Part shown: in pieces, positions 16,001 to 20,803 of the stretch
Layout: each line of letters begins with the position of its first letter
Position numbering within the stretch: the first letter of the stretch is position 1
Origin: Salisapilia sapeloensis
Taxonomy: Eukaryota > Oomycota > Peronosporomycetes > Peronosporales > Salisapiliaceae
Assembly: GCA_023334545.1 (NCBI GenBank)
Contig: JAADVB010000294.1
Location: 1 to 20,803, forward strand
DNA length: 20,803 bases
Direction: 5' to 3'
The notes under the pieces: generated by a model
The model's input: only the letters and a program-made list of their open reading frames with translations
What the model was told of the DNA's origin: nothing
Database searches by the model: none
Made by a program: the position numbers and the translations under genes

Positions 16001-16200
16001 TGTGCTCTCTCCTGATCTTGACGCTGTTGCTGTTCTTGCAGCGCCTGCAGCCGTTCAAGTCGTCGCCGACGAATGTCATCGGCCGACTGCGGTGCGGAAT
16101 CGCCTGCCTGAAGCATATTTCCCTGGTCCTGATTCTCCTCCTCCTCCTGTTTCATGTCTTCCGCTTCCCCGCGCATCCACGAGCTGACCCAACCGGACAT
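13063..16200 (-). CDS. Ubiquitin conjugation factor E4 (UFD2/UBE4 type) with C-terminal U-box
   Basis: 1045 residues, close to the usual length of the family. The N-terminus starts MSGWVSSWMRGEAEDMKQEE and continues with a Gln/Glu/Arg coiled stretch (about 50-72) and a Lys/Pro/Ser linker. The long helical Ufd2 core runs from about 110 to 960 (for example SLLNNMLERILRLTLASQR, VLYMRVVMDPMELSNTSHPL, YRCRDELHTL, FEKLEHRYNIA-like YEKLEHRYNIACLLKYLWKL). The U-box lies at about 972-1045 (IPEEFLDPLVFTLMKDPVTL, SGYTMDRATITQHLLNDQTD, PFTRAPLTAEEL). Family members extend ubiquitin chains on substrates already marked by E1-E2-E3 and work with Cdc48/p97 in protein quality control. The PP2C gene follows on the same strand with overlap or at most about 98 bp between. 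There are no introns. The first ATG is used and gives the N-terminus expected for the family. Confidence 0.95.
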   Translation of the reverse strand: MSGWVSSWMRGEAEDMKQEEEENQDQGNMLQAGDSAPQSADDIRRRRLERLQALQEQQQRQDQERAQQEPEAKPQQVKATPPKPPTINTAEEPKQAKRSRLTSASPKKAHSLLNNMLERILRLTLASQRSSSEYIYVKNVADQGQTELTAENVSEVLYMRVVMDPMELSNTSHPLSVLEYLEHSFYRCRDELHTLSSPHLRLMDDEKKKMEECIANVRQMCVNYSVTSLTEPEMFPFEVGSINIDALDKSIRNPPNAQTPEWLELLTKELQQNDVVAEVFTPIFQKLVAELFQINPPSIFANFYQNAAAISLLCRIKSLAQIFASLPGFLLTPGAPETGRRLQDATALGILHRFSTADDPQVKQMFQNITKRTRKDVNGSITSIRTKLTSLQNACTDVVKLLLKAGGDAREQTLQWMEQACRVNVERTKENPNNAITSTNGTMLNVTMVLLRLCGPFLAPDSKKQGLIDTQFLAANNSVFPDDTTRLVVDASDSARSEARDFNFITRCFFLTARAVHLGPVVVIRQYMRLLRHLSYLQNRMGDQADPRVRAQFESMASTKMVMDAELLHPDLIHDLLRFVFLSARVVTSICRNESVASTTALTLPLSPPDLESNQALKFLPEHLVEDVCSILIFVSRLEPKALHAFPLDDLLNMLLVFLSSPEYVRSPHLRAKMSEVLFHIFLPSEEAEERETAAAPLGTELLVRSPLAQQHLAPCLLYLYGDVEQTGFYEKLEHRYNIACLLKYLWKLEAHKQAFHRIAEDRQRFVRFAHGLMNHINGLVTDALIALPEIKQLQAEMQDVSRWNALDESAREEKRSLLADKERTVTSSLQLANETIHMMSYLTSEIKDPFVTMPELEERLVGMLNSVLVKLAGPRGVDLKVNNPEQYKFRPKVMLQEIVQTFLHFADFDSFVSAVAANGYYDGQVFSKCGQIVKRTQLLSFEEIALFDTFIANVAQASLDATNWEEQLGEIPEEFLDPLVFTLMKDPVTLPTSGYTMDRATITQHLLNDQTDPFTRAPLTAEELESNTELKDRMDAWLLAQRKE

Positions 16201-17253
16201 GCTGCCCGTCGTTTTCTCTAGAGGATCGTGTTGGTGGCCGGAAATAAAGGTACTGGTCGTATTCGTATTTTAATGGGAAATAGGCATGGAAACTTGGGTG
16301 GTGACAGCGTACTTGATGAATGGAGCTCGTGAGTTGAGTGTGTGTGTTCTATTGTAAGTTACTGCAATGTGGTGGAGATGAATGGTTGGTGGATGGGAGG
16401 ATGAGAATGGAGGTTGAAGAGTGAGGCGCGGAGGAACGTATGGATATCTTTGTAGAACAATGGAAGTGTGGTGGTTATGATGTCTATGAATGAAGAATTT
16501 GCTTTGGGTGATGGAATGGATAGAGTTGTATGTACTTAATAGGTTTGATGTATCAGGATCGAGAGCTAAAAGTAGCCTTACATGTGTAGTTTACCTTTTA
16601 TGCAAGAGATAAGTGTGTTAAAACGAAAGCAAGGATAGTTGATAAAGTAGAAACCAAGCTTTAAATGGTAGTGCTCTCTCTCTTGGGTGGTGAATCTGTA
16701 CTTCGAGAGCTACTACCGATGGTTAAATCATAGTCTATCGCTACTTGACCAGATACTTATCGATACCTGCAATACTTTGTTTTGACAACCAACCATCCAG
16801 TATAATCATTCAATCGCTTCTTGATACTGTCTAGCATCTTCAGATCCCATATCCCTCGGTTTAAAAGCTGTATTGTTGTTCCGTTGTCAGATAGATCTGC
16901 TCACATTCCTGCTTTCATGAGTGAGAGTCAAATATACTCCATCGTGTCTTCCTATTGCTGCTCTACTCCTGCTCGCTACGTCGTTCACTTTGACGGATAA
17001 AATCTATCTGCAGACTCTGTATTAGAGTTCAAGTCAAGGTACAAGGCTCGAGATATAACGGTCAAATTAGCTCTTTGTCTTTCGTATTAGCCTACAGCAA
17101 CGGTTCTATTAGACCTACATCCTTTCAACATTCAATCATTCGAGACAATCAACGCCTACAGCACCAAGATGGCCCAAAAAGGAAGATCAAACAACAGCAA
17201 GGAAAAAATCAGTTTAATGACTGGTAATAGTCTATTCAGTTCGTGGTCCTTGC
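16201..17253. other. Long upstream region of the E4 gene, no confident gene
   Basis: About 1 kb. The part at 16280-16530 is strikingly rich in G and A/T-G on the plus strand (short GGTGG, GGATGG and GAATGG runs), so the E4 sense strand is C-rich there. The rest is AT-rich. A short plus-strand reading starts at ATG 17169 (MAQKGRSNNSKEKISLMTG...) and stops early. It could be the first exon of a spliced gene, but the downstream introns that would be needed are too short to believe. No RNA gene is seen. Confidence 0.5.
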
Positions 17254-17427
17254 TCATTTCATCTCATCGATTAAGGCACGAATCAACAAGTAAGCCGTTA
17301 TTCTGAGTAATTTTTGAAATGCCAGGATTACTTCTTGCGTAGGGGTACGAGGCGCAGCATTCTTTTCTAATTCACGACGTATACAACGTACTAAAGCGGA
17401 TGAAGATGCTCTCGAATATATCATCAT
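17254..17427 (-). CDS. Doubtful small ORF, 57 residues, helical and basic
   Basis: From the tandem ATGs at 17422-17427 it reads MMIYSRASSSALVRCIRREL, then a Pro/Thr turn, then EVILAFQKLLRITAYLLIRA and ends in DEMK. The pattern is two amphipathic helices. Open frame continues upstream to about 17472 and includes FLYRQL, which recalls the LYR tripeptide of small mitochondrial assembly factors. No ATG precedes that part, so it would need an upstream exon or a non-ATG start. The ORF lies just downstream of the tRNA gene on the same strand. I treat it as a candidate only. Confidence 0.25.
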   Translation of the reverse strand: MMIYSRASSSALVRCIRRELEKNAAPRTPTQEVILAFQKLLRITAYLLIRALIDEMK

Positions 17428-17485
17428 AAGCTGCCTGTACAAAAAGGGGTTTCCATGAGCTGAAGTGCTCAAATTGGGCGAGACG

Positions 17486-17490
17486 AAAAA
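17486..17490 (-). terminator. RNA polymerase III terminator of the tRNA gene
   Basis: A run of five T on the minus strand (AAAAA on the plus strand) lies four bases past the discriminator base of the tRNA. That is the normal length and place for a Pol III stop. Confidence 0.8.
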
Positions 17491-17493
17491 GAT

Positions 17494-17566
17494 TGGTCAT
17501 GCAGGGGCTCGAACCCTGGACCGCAGCGTTATTAGCACTGTGCTCTACCGACTGAGCTACACGACC
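17494..17566 (-). tRNA. tRNA-Ile (anticodon AAT)
   Basis: 73 nt with no intron and no encoded CCA. The acceptor stem GGTCGTG pairs with CATGACC (one G-T), followed by discriminator A. The D arm is GCTC/GAGC, the anticodon stem CAGTG/CGCTG with loop CTAATAA, and the T arm CAGGG/CCCTG with loop TTCGAGC. The loop gives anticodon AAT, read as IAT after A34 deamination, decoding Ile ATT/ATC/ATA. The internal Pol III A box (TAGCTCAGTCGG) and B box (GGTTCGAGCCC) are intact. The gene should be functional. Confidence 0.95.
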
Positions 17567-18048
17567 AATTACGATGGTAATGAATCAAAACATATATAAT
17601 CAACGCAGTCATACTTTCATCTTCATATTTGTCTTCATCTGCCTACTCTTTTCTTGATGAATTTACCTTTGCGAACTCTTCTTTCGCTCTTCAAATACAC
17701 CCGTGCCGAAAAAATTTAATAGTGCACCGACCCAGTTGCAGCGTCCTCCTAATGTCTCTACTCTTATTAACAGCTACGACTGCCGTTGCGTATATGGATG
17801 CAACGCGTATCAATCTCTCAGGTTGATTCGGCACAGACGCATCGACCAATTGCCTCAAACTGGTCAATGATGTCCAAAATGAGATTAACACTTCTTGATG
17901 CTTTGTAAGATGTATCACCTGATAGGTGAACCCCAATTCAAAGTACAACTTATCGCGTTTGATCCATTACATGACTTTCGTAGTAAACGAAATGCCGCCT
18001 TAAACAAGTACCAGTTAAGAGAATTGATCCATTGGTTTGCAAGTAAAC
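17567..18048. other. Intergenic region, no confident gene
   Basis: About 480 bp between the tRNA gene and the helical-repeat gene. Several frames are open for 60-85 codons on both strands (for example 17691-17948 minus), but none begins with ATG and none looks like a known family. A 24-codon reading from ATG 17752 (plus) has a hydrophobic start, MSLLLLTATTAVAY, but stops at once. Confidence 0.5.
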
Positions 18049-19221
18049 TCATTTCTCTGGATGATTGCGATTGAGTCGCTTGACATCATCTTCCGCATTC
18101 ACTTTCTTGTAAGCAATCCGAAGTTCACTTAGAAATGCCTTTTGGTCAACTTTACGTCGATACTTGGCAATCGATGCCAGTCCGTCCGCTTCTAGCATCC
18201 GAAGGCGCTCCAATGGATCTGGAAGGCTTGTTGCGCAACGTATGAGAGATGGATAGTTAAAGTATGGAGGGGTGAAAGATGTCGAGATGATTTTCCAAGC
18301 CTCCACATACTCTTCAAACAGCAGCATCTTGTACTTATCACTTCCCTTTTCCAATATGGAGCTTAGACGCATGACTACGAACAATGTCGTGTCTACTTCT
18401 TTGTCCTTAATGTGATCAAGCACTCTAGCTGCATGCCTTGGTTTGTACACCACTGTGTCCTCCTCGAGCGCACGTAGCATACCTTCCGCAACGCACTCAT
18501 ATTCCCATTCTTGCACTCCCGATCCGATATGTTGCTCTTTATCAATAATATGTAGCGCTTCCTTCAATTTGCCTCTCTTCACCTTCCATTCCAAGAGTCC
18601 TTTGATAATGTCATACATAAGAGAGGTATTGCTTTCTTCTGTTTGCTTATTTTTCTTCTTTCCCTTCTTTTTTCCCTTCTTGGAGCTTAACTCATTTAAT
18701 GTTTTGATGGCGTAGTCGTAGAGAGCATAGAAGCCTTTCGCATCATCGAGCTTAGTAAAGCGTTCGATCGCGCGAGGGATACAGAATCTCATGTCGCCAT
18801 AGGACATCATCCCTTTCGTTACTTGTGCCACCATCTCGTCGCGCTCGTAGTCTTTTTCGTATAAGTTTTCAATGGCGAAGAGGCCAACGCCGAACTTACG
18901 AGGTTCGTTGAGTAAAAGAGGCACAAGCTTAGCCACTTGGTCATGCCGTTTAATTTCATGAAGCACCCGAATGACATTACGCGCCATACAAGGGTGGACA
19001 AAGAGCTCTCCGTCCGTCTGCTTCTTACTGGCATAACGGCCTGAAAGATGCTCATTGACAATGGCTACGGCTCCCTCTAGATCGTCCATGCGTATTCGTT
19101 CATTTAACTCGGCACTCTTTATATTTGCCATCTCATCCTCTTCCTCCGGTCCGATAACAAACGACTCGACCGTGAGGTATTCATTCGGAAGGTTCTCCAA
19201 AGTGTCAGTTGTGAACGGCAT
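18049..19221 (-). CDS. Alpha-helical repeat protein of unknown function with a lysine-rich insert
   Basis: 390 residues, no introns. After an acidic start (MPFTTDTLENLPNEYLTVES, GPEEEDEM) the protein is built almost wholly of paired amphipathic helices: LNERIRMDDLEGAVAIVNEH, CMARNVIRVLHEIKRHDQVA, YDIIKGLLEWKVKRGKLKEA and VLDHIKDKEVDTTLFVVMRL. The 'unit of about 35 residues ending in a short turn' pattern (RGKLKEALHII, LDDAKGFYALYDYA) resembles PPR/TPR-type solenoids, without a strict consensus. Residues 179-193 (SSKKGKKKGKKKNKQ) form a basic insert that might bind RNA or act as a nucleolar signal. There is no clear targeting peptide. The first ATG is used. Composition and length support a real gene. 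A PPR-like RNA-binding role is a guess. Confidence 0.78.
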   Translation of the reverse strand: MPFTTDTLENLPNEYLTVESFVIGPEEEDEMANIKSAELNERIRMDDLEGAVAIVNEHLSGRYASKKQTDGELFVHPCMARNVIRVLHEIKRHDQVAKLVPLLLNEPRKFGVGLFAIENLYEKDYERDEMVAQVTKGMMSYGDMRFCIPRAIERFTKLDDAKGFYALYDYAIKTLNELSSKKGKKKGKKKNKQTEESNTSLMYDIIKGLLEWKVKRGKLKEALHIIDKEQHIGSGVQEWEYECVAEGMLRALEEDTVVYKPRHAARVLDHIKDKEVDTTLFVVMRLSSILEKGSDKYKMLLFEEYVEAWKIISTSFTPPYFNYPSLIRCATSLPDPLERLRMLEADGLASIAKYRRKVDQKAFLSELRIAYKKVNAEDDVKRLNRNHPEK

Positions 19222-19850
19222 ACCCGGGTTACCGTAAGAGCTCGAGCACTATTCCAATTTCCACTCTTTTTGTGTGATCAAGGTCTTGATACCCCACTTT
19301 GTAGACGGCCACGTGCTTCTCAAACGAATCGCAAAATCTCTTATGTGATTAAGAAAAAATTGAGAATGAACTATAATGACCGAGCTATCATATCTGATAC
19401 GTGTACTGTCGCCTACTCCTCACGTGCTTGCTGGGGCCTGTCTTTCAGTCGATCCTTGTTGGTATACTCTGTCCAAGTAACTGGTTGTGCTTATACCTAC
19501 CTCTACTCTGGCCGAAGCTGGCGTCATCGGGCAGTCAGATCTACCTTCAAGATGGGAGGTACATTACGTATCTATGAATGCAGGCTATGGACAACATTTG
19601 GGGTGAATTTGATCCTACGAGTCGCGCCCAGGCAACATTGCAACTCGCTCCAAACTACGAGAGGGTACCGACAAGCTATAAGTTATATACTATTGCGACA
19701 AAGAGTATGCAGATACCAATGATTTGAATTATTTTGAAAGTGAGGTACATTGGTGTCGAGTGACTTACGATACCTAATGTCCGTCCCAGACCACGCTACT
19801 CGTGGGCTGTCTTACCTACCCTGCCGTTCTGTAACCTTGCACTGTGTTTC
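19222..19850. other. Gene-poor stretch with doubtful ORFs
   Basis: About 630 bp upstream of the helical-repeat gene. A plus-strand frame from 19270 to 19722 stays open for 150 codons but starts without ATG and is rich in Cys, Arg and Tyr, unlike a normal protein. In another plus frame, 19578-19727 gives 49 residues from an ATG (MQAMDNIWGEFDPTSRAQAT...), which looks more like protein. Neither is assigned. Confidence 0.4.
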
Positions 19851-20042
19851 CTACCCATCAGAGCTTCCTTCCCTTGTTTCGAGCCATTTGGCGATGTCCG
19901 CTAAAGAGCTGTACGGCTGATGTAATCTAATGTGGAGATTCGTCGGGTACGAGTCCGGCTGGAGTCGAATCTCTTTGCCGCCGTAGATGGCGTCTTGGGC
20001 GAGCTGGTGTGCTACTTGAAAGAGGTACTCGTCGTACTCCAT
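19851..20042 (-). CDS. Doubtful small ORF, 63 residues
   Basis: Starts at an ATG (20040-20042) and reads MEYDEYLFQVAHQLAQDAIY, GGKEIRLQPDSYPTNLHIRL, HQPYSSLADIAKWLETREG and ends SSDG. The composition is balanced, with an amphipathic first helix and a WLETREG end. The stop is inside GGGTAGGAA, so GTAGGA could instead be a splice donor and this the first exon of a longer leftward gene. I found no convincing next exon and recognise no family. Confidence 0.3.
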   Translation of the reverse strand: MEYDEYLFQVAHQLAQDAIYGGKEIRLQPDSYPTNLHIRLHQPYSSLADIAKWLETREGSSDG

Positions 20043-20451
20043 GAGAGGGGTTTAAGACTGTCCGCTAGTCGGAGGGTGGTCCAGTAGCCTGACTGCAAGT
20101 ATTTTCTCCGCGGTGGGGTCCGGATGTCGTATTGCGGTGAGACCGTCCGCGAGGTGGTGACGATGTGAACCGGCTACCAGTTGTGGTATTGGCATACGCG
20201 TAGGCCACTAAGGATTTCTTACTGTAACTACTGCGTGATGATGATGGGTCTATCGGGGTTGGCAAGTTTGCCTTGATCCCGGCAAGCAAAGCTGTCCGCT
20301 GTGGACATTCCAGTTTCTAATATGCAGGCACCGTGGTTTCCTCTTGAGGAGCAAATACAGATACCAATGAAGGTAGACAAGAACGTTGGGAGATTAACCT
20401 CATGTTCAATAGATATGCATGCTGTACAATTCAGAGTTTGATAATTTTCCC
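20043..20451. other. Intergenic region, no confident gene
   Basis: About 410 bp. On the minus strand, 20065-20289 is open for about 75 codons with a Ser/Thr/Pro/Arg-rich product and no ATG. Its base composition (many CG and GG dinucleotides at 20100-20200) differs from the AT-rich flanks. Nothing is assigned. Confidence 0.4.
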
Positions 20452-20463
20452 GTCAATTTTTCC
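20452..20463 (+). promoter_or_regulatory. Inr/FPR-like core promoter site of the right-edge gene
   Basis: GTCAATTTTTCC, preceded by ATAATTTTCCC, fits the CAWTTT-YY form of the oomycete flanking promoter region and the TCA start of the Inr. It lies about 20-30 bp ahead of the ATG at 20481, the short distance usual in these genomes. Confidence 0.45.
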
Positions 20464-20480
20464 ATCGATATCTATGTATT

Positions 20481-20803
20481 ATGGCCGAAATGGAAGGAGC
20501 TAAAAACGAAAAGGCTGTGTTTGTTAAGCAGATAGTTCGGTATTGTGCAAGGCATTGAAGGCAATAAGAAAACTTACATGAATAAATTGTAACAGGAATC
20601 ATTGCCTGAGTCTTTGGTGGTTTTTCCTGCTCTTATGTCGCTATATATCTTTCTATTCCTATCCACATGTATCCTCCGTTCCTCTGTCAAGCTTTGGCAG
20701 GGCCTAGTGTCGAGCGTATCCTCAGAAGCCGTCCAGGTTGAAGTGTCATTCGATTTACTTGCTCCATTGAGCTCTTCGCTGCTTTACTGGGACGGCTACA
20801 GTG
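20481..20803 (+). CDS. 5' part of a spliced gene for a putative membrane protein, cut by the window edge
   Basis: Proposed exon 1 is 20481-20534 (MAEMEGAKNEKAVFVKQI). A 61-bp intron (20535-20595, GTTCGG...TAACAG) is removed, and exon 2 (from 20596) stays open for the remaining 208 bp to the end of the window. Exon 2 begins ESLPESLVVFPALMSLYIFL and continues FLSTCILRSSVKLWQGLVSS, with one strong transmembrane stretch (LVVFPALMSLYIFLFLSTCIL). It then runs through VSSEAVQVEVSFDLLAPLSS and SLLYWDGYS. An alternative donor at 20523 (GTTAAG) would also keep frame and remove four residues. Without splicing, the frame from the ATG stops after about 24 codons. The promoter-like site just upstream supports the start. 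No family is recognised. Confidence 0.5.

Noticed and set aside
15871-16221. 116-codon plus-strand ORF, Leu/Arg-rich
   Set aside because: Shadow of the Gln/Glu-rich N-terminal region of the E4 ligase on the other strand.
17494-17566. tRNA-derived SINE
   Set aside because: All stems, both Pol III boxes and the terminator are intact, and no tail or flanking duplication is seen, so a genuine tRNA gene is the better call.
17629-17948. Open frames of 65-85 codons on both strands between the tRNA and the helical-repeat gene
   Set aside because: None starts with ATG, none joins to a believable exon, and no family features were seen.
19270-19722. 150-codon plus-strand open frame
   Set aside because: No ATG at its start, a Cys/Arg/Tyr-rich composition unlike real proteins, and other frames over the same bases look more protein-like.
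19711-20370. Two copies of a 13-base word (cagataccaatga) about 640 bp apart
   Set aside because: In 20.8 kb a shared word of this length is expected by chance, and the flanks do not match, so it is not a terminal repeat.
1-20803. Mobile elements, CRISPR arrays, operon-like clusters
   Set aside because: I looked for transposase, integrase or reverse-transcriptase motifs, long terminal or inverted repeats, and spaced direct repeats. None was visible by eye, and the gene arrangement is eukaryotic.

Overview
This is eukaryotic nuclear DNA. I infer a stramenopile, most likely an oomycete (a Phytophthora or downy-mildew relative). The grounds are closely packed and mostly intronless genes on both strands, introns of about 50-60 bp in the one clearly spliced gene, sites resembling the oomycete Inr/FPR core promoter ahead of several starts, and a secreted protein whose post-signal region resembles a degenerate RxLR-EER motif. 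The assignment rests on gene style, not on a database match.

Layout. Positions 1-1568 hold no confident gene, only a possible exon of a leftward gene at the left edge and one speculative spliced ORF. At 1569-3545 (+) lies a secreted CAP/SCP (PR-1-like) protein with a long Pro/Glu/Thr repeat tail and a Ser-rich tail. Facing it is 4141-5646 (-), a mitochondrial COQ10-type START protein fused to an EF-hand-like module. Divergent from that, 5848-6526 (+) is a 152-residue gene in five exons that I reconstructed by splicing. Next come a membrane-anchored GT71-like mannosyltransferase (7303-9120, -), a probable mitochondrial protein with a poly-Glu tract (9211-10248, +), and a KA1-like/ARM-like protein of unknown function (10331-11377, -). 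A PP2C phosphatase (11684-13090, -) follows, and directly upstream of it on the same strand a UFD2/UBE4-type E4 ubiquitin ligase (13063-16200, -).

The right part is sparser. It has a tRNA-Ile(AAT) gene (17494-17566, -), an alpha-helical repeat protein (18049-19221, -), a gene-poor stretch of about 1.3 kb with small doubtful ORFs, and the start of a spliced membrane-protein gene that runs off the right end (20481-20803, +).

The genes do not form an operon-like system. Most look like housekeeping functions: CoQ handling, glycosylation, protein quality control, phosphosignalling and mitochondrial biogenesis. The least ordinary items are the CAP protein with its effector-like N-terminus and repeats, the COQ10/EF-hand fusion, the two-anchor mannosyltransferase and the KA1-like/ARM-like orphan. 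I see no transposase, reverse transcriptase, CRISPR array or prokaryotic element.
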